This document shows positions 9,012 through 16,332 of a stretch of DNA of 64,000 nt, one piece after another. This DNA is from an uncultured Eisenbergiella sp. (GTDB lineage: Bacteria > Bacillota > Clostridia > Lachnospirales > Lachnospiraceae): assembly GCA_910585455.1 (NCBI GenBank), contig CAJUEL010000002.1, forward strand, positions 62,001 through 126,000, written 5' to 3'. The first letter of the stretch is position 1, and each line of letters begins with the position of its first letter. The translations under genes were made by a program, and so were the position numbers. The notes beneath the pieces are model-generated. The model worked only from the letters and a program-made list of their open reading frames with translations. It did not search any database and was not told where the DNA came from.

Positions 9012-9989
9012 TCAGGCCTGCCCGGCCTGCCGCCGTTGTTGCGCGCAGACAGCAGCTCCCAGCATACCGGCGGCATCCCCGAGCACCGCGGTGACGATGG
9101 TGCAGGCGCTATAGGGGATGCGCAGCGCGTGGCTGTCCAGTACGTCCCGGGTATATTGCAGCAGCCGGTCGCCCATTTTGGACATACCGCCGCCCACGAT
9201 GATGATTTCGGGATTGTAGAGACTGAATACGGCGCAAAGGCCGTAGCCGAGGAGCTCCCCGGTTTCCTGTATGGTTTCGGTCACAACAGGATCGCCCTCG
9301 TCATAGGCCCTGGAGAGCATGTCGGCGGTGACTACGCCCAAATCATCCTTCACCCATTCGCAGATGATGCTGTGCCGGCCCTCCTCCACCTTTTTCCGGA
9401 AGGTGCGCAGAATGCCGAGGGCAGACACATAGCGTCCCAGACAGCCGGAGCTGCCGCAGCGGCATTCCCTGCCCTGCCGGTACATATTGATATGCCCGAT
9501 TTCCCCGGCGGAGCCGGTGGCTCCGTAAATGACTCTGCCGTCCACCACGGCGGCGGCGCCAAGCCCAGTGCCCAGCGTGATCATCAGGACGTTCTTCCGG
9601 TTTTTCCCGGCGCCGAATTTCCATTCGCCGTACAGGTTGACTCGGGCGTCATTGTCGATATAGGTCGGGATGCCCAGATGATTTTCCATCCAGGCGACGA
9701 TGGGCACCTCTTCCCATTTCGGAAAATTCGGAGAAAAACGGGAAATGCCGTTTTCAATGTCCAGAATGCCCGGAACGCCCATTCCCATGCATCGGATATC
9801 CGCCGTAGTCAGAGAGAGCTCATCCAAAAGCTCTGTGATGGTATTGAGGATGCGGACAAGCACATGCGCCGAGCCGTAGTTCACCTCTGTGGGAGAACGT
9901 TTTTCTCCGATTTTCCGGAAGGAATCGTCAAAAACCGCCACCTTGATATTGGTGCCGCCCAGATCGACGCCGATATAATGATTTTCCAT
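9012..9989 (-). CDS. glcK: ROK-family sugar kinase, probable glucokinase
   Basis: A 325-residue cytoplasmic kinase. The N-terminal phosphate loop GVDLGGTNIKVAVF (7-20), IDNDARVN (111-118) with the catalytic Asp, the ITLGTGLGAA ATP site (137-146) and the zinc site made of His166 and CRCGSSGCLG (176-185) define the ROK family. The best guess is ATP-dependent phosphorylation of glucose; N-acetylmannosamine or related sugars cannot be excluded. AAGGAAAA precedes the ATG. The DUF402 gene lies 93 bp upstream on the same strand, and the pair may share the operator-bearing promoter at 10649-10699. Confidence 0.85.
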   Translation of the reverse strand: MENHYIGVDLGGTNIKVAVFDDSFRKIGEKRSPTEVNYGSAHVLVRILNTITELLDELSLTTADIRCMGMGVPGILDIENGISRFSPNFPKWEEVPIVAWMENHLGIPTYIDNDARVNLYGEWKFGAGKNRKNVLMITLGTGLGAAAVVDGRVIYGATGSAGEIGHINMYRQGRECRCGSSGCLGRYVSALGILRTFRKKVEEGRHSIICEWVKDDLGVVTADMLSRAYDEGDPVVTETIQETGELLGYGLCAVFSLYNPEIIIVGGGMSKMGDRLLQYTRDVLDSHALRIPYSACTIVTAVLGDAAGMLGAAVCAQQRRQAGQA

Positions 9990-10082
9990 AGTGATTTTCC
10001 TTTTTGATTGATATTTTATTTTCGCGGCGATAAGCCGGAGCCGCTCCGAAGATGCGAAGCCTCTCCGGTCATTTGGCGGCCG

Positions 10083-10613
10083 CTATGCCAGAACAGTCCG
10101 GCAGGACTTGCAGGGCGGGTCAAACCGGTCGATCGGCTGCAGCAGTTCGGAAAGCTTTCCGCCGTATATGAGCCGCAGCAGCCGGTCCAGCGTCAGGATG
10201 GCTTCCGTGAGCATGCTCAGGGTGAGCCCGCCGTTATGCAGCGCGGTCACCAGCTCGTCCAGATCCACGACCTTCACAAAGCCGTCCGGATAGATGACCA
10301 CATCCGCGAGCAGGTCGGTGACGAATAAGGAGTTGGTGCTTTCCTCATAGCGGGGAGAAATGATGTCGCAGTAGTAAAAAAGAAGGGTGTTGTCAGCGCG
10401 GTAGAATTTGCTGATTTTATAGCCTTCCTCCAGATAGTAGCAGGAATAGCCGTGGTCCAGCTCCTTTTTCGGACGGATGGTCTTCCAGGAGGTGACGAGG
10501 ATATCTTCGTCACAGTGCAGGATGACGTCGTTGGGAAGGGGCAGGCATTCCTCCGGGATCAGGCGCTTGCGGTACAGGGCGAGCTGTGGCAGGTTTGATG
10601 TGAGGTTTTTCAT
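10083..10613 (-). CDS. DUF402 family protein
   Basis: A 176-residue protein. SWKTIRPKKELDHGYSCYYLEEG, then KFYRADNTLLFYYCDI and FVTDLLADVVIYPDGFVKVVDLDEL follow the pattern of DUF402, a beta-barrel family related to FomD that includes nucleoside di-/triphosphate hydrolases. The acidic DLLADVVIYPDG and DLDEL residues are the usual metal ligands in that family. AAAGGAG lies 5 bases from the ATG. The gene has a good promoter with an overlapping palindrome and is followed by the ROK kinase gene, which may be co-transcribed. The substrate is unknown. Confidence 0.8.
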   Translation of the reverse strand: MKNLTSNLPQLALYRKRLIPEECLPLPNDVILHCDEDILVTSWKTIRPKKELDHGYSCYYLEEGYKISKFYRADNTLLFYYCDIISPRYEESTNSLFVTDLLADVVIYPDGFVKVVDLDELVTALHNGGLTLSMLTEAILTLDRLLRLIYGGKLSELLQPIDRFDPPCKSCRTVLA

Positions 10614-10648
10614 AAAGGCTCCTTTGTATGCGGCTGTAAAGGGGTTTG

Positions 10649-10699
10649 GGAAACGTTTCCTGTTAATCAGATTTTACTCCAGCTATAGTGGGAAGTCAA
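10649..10699 (-). promoter_or_regulatory. Promoter with downstream LacI-type operator for the DUF402/ROK unit
   Basis: On the minus strand TTGACT (10699-10694), a 17 bp spacer and TAAAAT (10676-10671). Just downstream, near the expected transcription start, is the perfect palindrome GGAAACGTTTCC (10649-10660) with the central CG typical of LacI/GalR/CcpA operators. It matches the CcpA cre consensus only partly. A repressor bound there would block initiation or early elongation. Confidence 0.65.
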
Positions 10700-10737
10700 C
10701 GCGAACGTGCGTTGTAAAGCGCATGACTGGTCGTGGA

Positions 10738-10795
10738 AGCTGGTGTTCACGGCGCCGCCGGATGCGGGCTGATAGCGGCGCCGTGAGCACCAGCT
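10738..10795. repeat. 58 bp inverted repeat in the divergent DUF402/atp intergenic region
   Basis: Arms of 21 nt (10738-10758 and 10775-10795) pair at 20 of 21 positions, the exception being a possible G-T pair, around a 16 nt GC-rich loop. There is no T-run on either side, so it is not an ordinary terminator. It lies upstream of both divergent promoters. The rest of the 311 bp gene-free stretch 10614-10924 holds the two promoters and a small repeat CAAAGA/TCTTTG (10836-10849). Confidence 0.8.
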
Positions 10796-10857
10796 CATGG
10801 AATGAATAAGCATCAACAACTTTTGCATCGGACCACAAAGAAATCTTTGTGAAAATA

Positions 10858-10886
10858 TAGACAAAACGAGGAAAAATTGGTAAAAT
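10858..10886 (+). promoter_or_regulatory. Promoter of the atp operon
   Basis: TAGACA (10858-10863), a 17 bp spacer and TAAAAT (10881-10886), 39 bp before the atpZ ATG. The repeat CAAAGA/TCTTTG at 10836-10849 sits just upstream of the -35. Confidence 0.65.
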
Positions 10887-10924
10887 AGATTCTGCCGATC
10901 ATGGATTGGCACAGGAGGGCAGCA

Positions 10925-11167
10925 ATGGCGAAGCATCCGTATAACCGAACCGTTTTTCAGAGCCTGGCGTTGATTTCACAGTTTGCCATCACGATGGTGG
11001 TGCCGATCGGGCTGATGTTTGCGGCGGGCTATTGGCTGGACCAAAGGCTTGGGACCTCCTTTTTCGCAGTAGTATTCTTTTTTATCGGTGCGCTCGCCGG
11101 CTTCGGCAATGTATACCGCCTGGCGCGCCGGATTTACATGGAGAAAAACAGGGACGATCAGCTATGA
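10925..11167 (+). CDS. atpZ: AtpZ/AtpI-type F-ATPase accessory membrane protein
   Basis: An 80-residue protein with two membrane segments (about 14-36 and 45-65). The layout QSLALISQFAITMVVPIG, then GYWLDQRLGTSFFAVVFFF and a GxxxGF..V turn is typical of the small AtpZ-like protein encoded first in Firmicute atp operons, thought to help cation supply or c-ring assembly. GGAGGG lies 5 bases before the ATG at 10925; an ATG at 10901 has no such site. Its stop overlaps the start of the next gene (ATGA). Confidence 0.8.
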   Translation: MAKHPYNRTVFQSLALISQFAITMVVPIGLMFAAGYWLDQRLGTSFFAVVFFFIGALAGFGNVYRLARRIYMEKNRDDQL

Positions 11168-11556
11168 GACATTTTTTCTGTAATCTGAATGCTACGGTGA
11201 AGGAATTGTGGCTGGGCATCGGAATCTGGGGCGTTTTATGTGAGCTTGTCACGGTCTGGTTTGTCAAAGACAGGATGAGCGGCGGCCTTGGCATTCTGAT
11301 TGGCTGCCTGCTGGCGACGGCAGGCATCTGGCATATGTGGAGGGTGCTGGACACCGCCCTCGATCTGGGGGACGGCGCGCCGAAGTACCTGACGGCGAGA
11401 AGCTGGATGCGTTACGGCATATTTGTCGTGATCTTCGGCATTCTCATGGTGACGGAAGTTGCCAATCCGCTCACCGCGTTTTTAGGGCTGATGGGGATGA
11501 AGGCGGCGGCTTATATGCAGCCTGTCATCCACAAAATTTTTGAGAGAAGGAGGTGA
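11164..11556 (+). CDS. atpI: ATP synthase subunit I-like protein
   Basis: A 130-residue membrane protein with four hydrophobic segments. It starts at the ATGA overlapping the atpZ stop and sits directly before subunit a, the usual position of AtpI. The paired segments GGLGILIGCLLATAGIWHMW and GIFVVIFGILMVTEVANPLT match the loose AtpI pattern, a c-ring assembly factor in several bacteria. Sequence similarity alone is weak for this family; the call rests largely on position. Confidence 0.7.
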   Translation: MRHFFCNLNATVKELWLGIGIWGVLCELVTVWFVKDRMSGGLGILIGCLLATAGIWHMWRVLDTALDLGDGAPKYLTARSWMRYGIFVVIFGILMVTEVANPLTAFLGLMGMKAAAYMQPVIHKIFERRR

Positions 11557-11560
11557 AACC

Positions 11561-12280
11561 ATGCCAAATGGAATCTGGCTCGGAGGCTCAGCGGACATTG
11601 ATTTTATGGTCCACGGCGTATTTCCCTATCAGTTTTTCGGGCATACGGTCTGGATTACGACGACGCACATCTGTCTGCTCATCGTGCTGCTTGTGATTAT
11701 CGGTTTTGCCGTAGCGGCGAATGCGGCGATGAAGCGTGCAACCGAGGTGCCGGGATTTTTCCAGAACATTGTGGAGCTGGTCGTGGAAATGCTCGACAAT
11801 ATGATCAAGAGCACGATGGGGAAAAGCGCATCAAAGTTTGCAAATTATATCGGAACGATCTTCATTTTCATTCTGATCTGCAATTTTTCCGGACTGTTTG
11901 GACTGCGGCCGCCCACTGCCGATTACGGTGTGACGCTGCCGTTGGGGCTCTTGACATTTGTCCTGATCCATTACAACAAGTTCAAGTACAAAAAGGTGAA
12001 GGGCGTGGTAGCGGATTTGTGCGATCCCTGGCCGATCTGGGCGCCGATCAATATCATCGGATATATCGCGGTGCCGATCTCGCTGTCGCTGCGTCTGTTC
12101 GCTAACGTGCTTTCGGGCGTCGTCATGATGGCGCTGGTCTACGGGCTGCTGCGCGTGATCGCAATCGGCTGGCCGGCCGTACTGCATGTCTATTTTGATT
12201 TGTTTTCGGGGGCGATTCAGACCTATGTGTTCTGTATGCTCACGATGACATATATCTCCGACGCAGTCGGGGATAACTGA
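11561..12280 (+). CDS. atpB: F-type ATP synthase subunit a
   Basis: A 239-residue integral membrane subunit that forms the two ion half-channels against the c-ring. PISLSLRLFANVLSGVVMM (172-190) contains the essential Arg178; the C-terminal YFDLFSGAIQTYVFCMLTM segment is the conserved last helix. An excellent AAGGAGGTGA site precedes the ATG at 11561; an upstream TTG at 11540 is not needed. The next gene, subunit c, follows after 113 bp that contain a GC-rich hairpin near 12360-12380, possibly setting subunit stoichiometry. Confidence 0.95.
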   Translation: MPNGIWLGGSADIDFMVHGVFPYQFFGHTVWITTTHICLLIVLLVIIGFAVAANAAMKRATEVPGFFQNIVELVVEMLDNMIKSTMGKSASKFANYIGTIFIFILICNFSGLFGLRPPTADYGVTLPLGLLTFVLIHYNKFKYKKVKGVVADLCDPWPIWAPINIIGYIAVPISLSLRLFANVLSGVVMMALVYGLLRVIAIGWPAVLHVYFDLFSGAIQTYVFCMLTMTYISDAVGDN

Positions 12281-12393
12281 TTCCGGGGCGCGATCGCTTT
12301 CCGGGATCCGAAACGATGGCAGGATATTTTCTGCCGGAAGGAAATACAATTTTATCAAATGCGCCGCAAAGGGCGGCGGAACGGAGGATTCAT

Positions 12394-12648
12394 ATGGATT
12401 TCAATGAAAACTTTATCTTGGGTTGTTCAGCAATCGGTGCGGGCCTTGCGGTTATCGCAGGTATCGGACCTGGTGTCGGTCAGGGTATCGCGGCCGGTCA
12501 TGCTGCTGCGGCAGTGGGACGGAATCCCGGCGCAAAGTCCGACATTACATCCACCATGCTTTTAGGTCAGGCGGTAGCGGAAACAACAGGTTTGTACGGC
12601 TTGCTGATCGCGATGCTTCTGCTGTTCGTGAAACCCTTACTGCCGTAA
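12394..12648 (+). CDS. atpE: F-type ATP synthase subunit c, Na+-binding type
   Basis: An 84-residue two-helix proteolipid. The loop VGRNPGAKSD (41-50) joins the helices. Gln30 in PGVGQG and Val61, Glu63, Thr64, Thr65 and Tyr68 in QAVAETTGLY correspond position for position to the residues that coordinate Na+ in the Ilyobacter tartaricus c-ring (Gln32, Val63, Glu65, Ser66, Thr67, Tyr70). H+-specific rings generally lack this full set, so the enzyme is predicted to be Na+-coupled. The ATG at 12394 has GGAGG upstream; the frame extends further 5' but without a suitable start context. Confidence 0.95.
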   Translation: MDFNENFILGCSAIGAGLAVIAGIGPGVGQGIAAGHAAAAVGRNPGAKSDITSTMLLGQAVAETTGLYGLLIAMLLLFVKPLLP

Positions 12649-12661
12649 GATGTGCCTCTTT

Positions 12662-12680
12662 AGGGGCTATGCCTGCCCCT
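12662..12680 (+). other. Intercistronic hairpin between atpE and atpF
   Basis: AGGGGC pairs with GCCCCT around a 7 nt loop. There is no T-run, so it is more likely an mRNA stability or processing element protecting the abundant atpE message than a terminator. Confidence 0.55.
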
Positions 12681-12710
12681 CATAACACAGAAAGGAAGGA
12701 GGCGTAAATC

Positions 12711-13265
12711 TTGCATATATCAGGGACTGTGCTGCTGACAGCTGCGATGGAGCCCAGACTGTTCGATCTGGACTTCCAGCTTCTGGCGGATGCCACGCTG
12801 ACGATCATAGCGGTCTTTGTGCTGTTTTTCTGTTTGTCCTATTTTCTGTTCAATCCTGCGAGAAAATTTCTGCAGGGCAGGCAGGAGAAAATAGCGGGCG
12901 AGCTGGAGAACGCGAAGACGAAGGAAGAGGAAGCCGCACACTTAAAAGAAGAATACGAAGCAAAGCTTTCCGGTATCGAAAAGGAAGCGGATGAAATTTT
13001 AAATGCTGCCCGGAAAAAGGCCATTGCCAATGAAAGCAGAATTGTCGCTGCGGCGAAGGAAGAAGCGGCGAGAATCATTGAACGGGCGAATGTGGAAGCG
13101 GAACTGGAGAAGAAGAAGGCTGCCGATGAGGTGAAGAAGGAAATGATTCTCATTGCGGCCGCCATGGCAGGAAAGGTTGCTGCCGCTTCCATGGATGAGC
13201 AAAAACAGGATGCGCTCATTGATGAGACACTGAAGGAAATGGGAGAAAGCACATGGCTAAGCTAA
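12711..13265 (+). CDS. atpF: F-type ATP synthase subunit b
   Basis: A 184-residue peripheral-stalk subunit with one N-terminal membrane segment (about 26-46, ending SYFLFNPARKFLQGRQEKI) and a long charged coiled coil rich in Glu, Lys and Ala. The start is TTG at 12711, supported by AAGGAGG 8 bases upstream; the next in-frame ATG (12747) has no such site. A poor initiation codon could lower b relative to c. The 3' end overlaps atpH by 13 bp, implying translational coupling. Confidence 0.93.
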   Translation: MHISGTVLLTAAMEPRLFDLDFQLLADATLTIIAVFVLFFCLSYFLFNPARKFLQGRQEKIAGELENAKTKEEEAAHLKEEYEAKLSGIEKEADEILNAARKKAIANESRIVAAAKEEAARIIERANVEAELEKKKAADEVKKEMILIAAAMAGKVAAASMDEQKQDALIDETLKEMGESTWLS

Positions 13266-13798
13266 TATCGCAGGTCTATGGAGAGGCGCTGTATGGCGTT
13301 GCCGTAGAGAGCGGCAGGCTGTCTGCTTTTTCGCAGGAGCTGGATGCGGTTTTGGAGATTTTCAAAGAAAATCCGCAATACCGTGCGATTCTGGAGCATC
13401 CCCAGGTGGATGTGCCGGAAAAGCTGGAGGTGTTTGACCGGGTTTTTCAGGGAAGGATCAGCGACGAGGTGACCGGCTTTTTCCACATTCTGCTGGAGAA
13501 AGGGCGTTTCCGTGAGCTGGAGGCCATTCTCGCGTACTTCAATGACAGGCGGCTTGCGCACGATAAGATCGGCGTTGCCTGGGTGAGCAGTGCGCTTGAT
13601 CTTTCCGATGTGCAGAAGAAGAAAATCGAGGACAGACTGCTTTCCACGACGGATTATGTGTCCATGCAGGTGCATTATGAGACGGATCCTGCCCTGATCG
13701 GCGGACTCAAGGTCCGCATCGGCGACAGGGTGGTGGATTCCAGCATTTTAAACAAGATAAACAGCATGAAAAGCGAGCTTATGAAGATTCAGCTGTAG
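13253..13798 (+). CDS. atpH: F-type ATP synthase subunit delta
   Basis: A 181-residue subunit linking the peripheral stalk to F1. YGEALYGVAVESGRL near the N-terminus and the C-terminal DPALIGGLKVRIGDRVVDSSI block are diagnostic. It starts inside the end of atpF. The 81 bp before atpA contains an 8 bp stem hairpin (TATCGCAG/CTGCGATA, 13838-13859). Confidence 0.95.
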   Translation: MAKLISQVYGEALYGVAVESGRLSAFSQELDAVLEIFKENPQYRAILEHPQVDVPEKLEVFDRVFQGRISDEVTGFFHILLEKGRFRELEAILAYFNDRRLAHDKIGVAWVSSALDLSDVQKKKIEDRLLSTTDYVSMQVHYETDPALIGGLKVRIGDRVVDSSILNKINSMKSELMKIQL

Positions 13799-13879
13799 TG
13801 CGGTTTAAAGGTTTTTCAAACTGACTTATTAAAGCAGTATCGCAGGAGTATCTGCGATATGCAGGAAAGAGGATAATCC

Positions 13880-15382
13880 ATGAATTTAAGACCTGAAGAA
13901 ATCAGTTCGGTCATAAAGGAACAGATTGCGCGTTATGCCTCCAGGCTTGAGGTGTCCGATGTGGGCACGGTCATTCAGGTGGCGGACGGCATTGCCAGAA
14001 TTCATGGGCTGGAAAATGCGATGCAGGGCGAGCTGCTGGCATTTCCCGGCGATGTATATGGCATGGTGCTCAATCTGGAAGAGGATAATGTGGGCGCCGT
14101 ACTTTTGGGCGCGGGCAGCATTAACGAAGGCGACCAGGTCAAGACCACAGGACGTGTGGTTGAGGTGCCGGTAGGGGATGCGATGCTGGGGCGCGTTGTC
14201 AATGCCCTGGGGCAGCCCATTGACGGCAAGGGACCGGTCCAGACCGACAAATTCCGTAAAATTGAACGCGTGGCGAGCGGCGTTATCACCCGGAAATCCG
14301 TGGATACGCCGTTACAGACAGGTATCAAGGCAATCGATTCCATGGTGCCCATCGGAAGAGGACAGCGTGAGCTGATCATCGGCGACAGACAGACCGGTAA
14401 AACGGCGATCGCCATCGATACCATCATCAACCAGAAGGGACAGGGCGTAAAGTGTATTTACGTCGCAATCGGACAGAAGGCGTCCACGGTAGCGTCCATC
14501 GTAAAGACTCTGGAGGAGTTCGGCGCGATGAATTATACCACGGTGGTGGCGGCTACGGCGAGCGAAATGGCGCCCCTGCAGTATATCGCGCCCTATTCGG
14601 GCTGTGCCATCGGTGAGGAGTGGATGGAGAACGGCGAGGACGTTCTCGTGATTTATGATGACTTGAGTAAGCACGCGACCGCATACCGTACGCTCTCTTT
14701 GCTGCTCAAGAGACCCCCCGGCCGTGAGGCTTATCCCGGCGATGTGTTCTATCTGCATTCCAGGCTGTTGGAGCGCGCGGCGAGAATGAGCGAGGAATAC
14801 GGCGGCGGTTCCCTGACGGCGCTTCCGATCATCGAGACCCAGGCGGGCGACGTTTCCGCTTATATTCCGACCAATGTCATTTCCATCACGGACGGTCAGA
14901 TTTATCTGGAGACGGAAATGTTCAATTCCGGCTTCCGTCCCGCTGTCAATGCGGGTCTGTCCGTATCCCGTGTGGGCGGCGCGGCGCAGATCAAAGCCAT
15001 GAAAAAGATCGCCGCACCGATCCGTGTGGAGCTGGCGCAGTACCGCGAGCTGGCGGCGTTTTCCCAGTTCGGCTCCGAGCTGGATGCCGATACGAAGGAA
15101 AAGCTGGCACAGGGCGAACGCATCAAGGAAGTTTTAAAGCAGCCGCAGTATAAGCCGATGGCGGTGGAATATCAGGTTATCATCATTTTCGCAGCGACCA
15201 ACAAGTATCTGCTGGATGTGCCGGTGGATGCGATCACCCGCTTTGAAAGCGAATTTTTCGATTTCCTGGATACCAAATATCCGGAGATTCCGGGCGCAAT
15301 CCGCACGGAAAAAGTGATTTCCGAAGAGACGGAAGGCAAGCTGCGTAAGGCGGTTGAAGAGTTTAAAGCGAATTTCCGTTAG
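13880..15382 (+). CDS. atpA: F-type ATP synthase subunit alpha
   Basis: A 500-residue F1 subunit. The P-loop GDRQTGKT is at 168-175, and the family blocks LYCAIGQ-like CIYVAIGQKASTVA, YDDLSKHATAYR and the arginine-finger region SVSRVGGAAQIKAMKK are intact. Length is normal. GAAAGAGG precedes the ATG. It forms the non-catalytic nucleotide sites of the F1 hexamer with atpD. Confidence 0.98.
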   Translation: MNLRPEEISSVIKEQIARYASRLEVSDVGTVIQVADGIARIHGLENAMQGELLAFPGDVYGMVLNLEEDNVGAVLLGAGSINEGDQVKTTGRVVEVPVGDAMLGRVVNALGQPIDGKGPVQTDKFRKIERVASGVITRKSVDTPLQTGIKAIDSMVPIGRGQRELIIGDRQTGKTAIAIDTIINQKGQGVKCIYVAIGQKASTVASIVKTLEEFGAMNYTTVVAATASEMAPLQYIAPYSGCAIGEEWMENGEDVLVIYDDLSKHATAYRTLSLLLKRPPGREAYPGDVFYLHSRLLERAARMSEEYGGGSLTALPIIETQAGDVSAYIPTNVISITDGQIYLETEMFNSGFRPAVNAGLSVSRVGGAAQIKAMKKIAAPIRVELAQYRELAAFSQFGSELDADTKEKLAQGERIKEVLKQPQYKPMAVEYQVIIIFAATNKYLLDVPVDAITRFESEFFDFLDTKYPEIPGAIRTEKVISEETEGKLRKAVEEFKANFR

Positions 15383-15401
15383 AAAGGGCAGGTAATACAG
15401 C

Positions 15402-16250
15402 ATGGCTTCTATGAGAGACATCAAGAGGCGCAAAAGCAGTATTCAGAGCACCGGACAGATCACCAAGGCGATGAAGCTGGTCGCGACCGTCAAGCTTCAG
15501 AAGGCGAAGGTGAAGGCGGAGCATACAAAGCCGTATTCTGACTGCATGTACAGCACGATCCAGTCCATTCTGGAGCGTTCGGATACAATACAGCATCCTT
15601 ATCTGCAGGGCGGCGACAGCCCGAAAAAGGCGGTGATTGTCGTCACCTCCAACAGAGGTCTGGCAGGCGGTTATAACTCCAACGTGGTGAAGCTCATCAC
15701 GCGGGGAGAGCTTGCGCAGGAGGAGCTGGAAATATATGCGATCGGGAAAAAAGGCAGGGAAGCGCTGCAGCGGGCGGGTTATCATATTGCATTGGATTGC
15801 TCCGATATCTGCGAAGAGCCGACCTATGCCGATGCTGCCGCACTGGGACGGGAAGTGTTAAACTCTTTTGCAAAGGGCGAGGTCGGAGAAATCTGGCTTG
15901 CCTATACCGGCTTTAAGAATACAGTTGTGCACGAGCCGCGCCTTATCAAGCTTCTCCCGGTGGAACGGGGGGAGGGGGAATCTACAGCGGAGATCCCCAT
16001 GAACTATGAAATAGAGGAAGAAAGCATTCTGGAGATGCTGATTCCCAAATATATGACGAGCCTCATTTACGGCGGACTGCTGGAATCCGTTGCCAGCGAA
16101 AACGGCGCCAGAATGCAGGCGATGGATTCCGCGACGAGCAATGCGGAGGAGATGATCGAGGATCTGACTCTGCTGTATAACAGGGCGCGTCAGGGCTCCA
16201 TCACGCAGGAGCTGACAGAGATCATCGCTGGCGCTTCGGCAATTTCATAA
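15402..16250 (+). CDS. atpG: F-type ATP synthase subunit gamma
   Basis: A 282-residue central-stalk subunit. The N-terminal MRDIKRRKSSIQSTGQITKAMKLVA and C-terminal ATSNAEEMIEDLTLLYNRARQ, broken here by family convention into two coiled-coil helices, are the standard ends that rotate inside alpha3beta3. VVTSNRGLAGGYN is the central motif. Length is normal and spacing to atpA is 19 bp. Confidence 0.97.
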   Translation: MASMRDIKRRKSSIQSTGQITKAMKLVATVKLQKAKVKAEHTKPYSDCMYSTIQSILERSDTIQHPYLQGGDSPKKAVIVVTSNRGLAGGYNSNVVKLITRGELAQEELEIYAIGKKGREALQRAGYHIALDCSDICEEPTYADAAALGREVLNSFAKGEVGEIWLAYTGFKNTVVHEPRLIKLLPVERGEGESTAEIPMNYEIEEESILEMLIPKYMTSLIYGGLLESVASENGARMQAMDSATSNAEEMIEDLTLLYNRARQGSITQELTEIIAGASAIS

Positions 16251-16283
16251 ATGACGGGCGTCTGATTCCCGGCATTTATGAAA

Positions 16284-16309
16284 AGGGGAGTATGCGCATG
16301 CGTACCCCT
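16284..16309 (+). other. Intercistronic hairpin between atpG and atpD
   Basis: AGGGG pairs with CCCCT enclosing GCGCATGC-type self-complementary sequence. There is no T-run and it lies 24 bp before the atpD ATG, so a role in mRNA stability or translation is more likely than termination. Confidence 0.5.
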
Positions 16310-16332
16310 ATTCTTAGAACAAGGAGAAGATT

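Noticed and set aside
8994..10007. 337-codon open frame opposite the ROK kinase gene
   Set aside because: It is the antisense frame of a clear ROK gene and shows no recognisable domain or ribosome binding site.
9990..10082. Terminator between DUF402 and ROK genes
   Set aside because: CCGGAG/CTCCGG can pair, but the loop is long and no minus-strand T-run follows closely.
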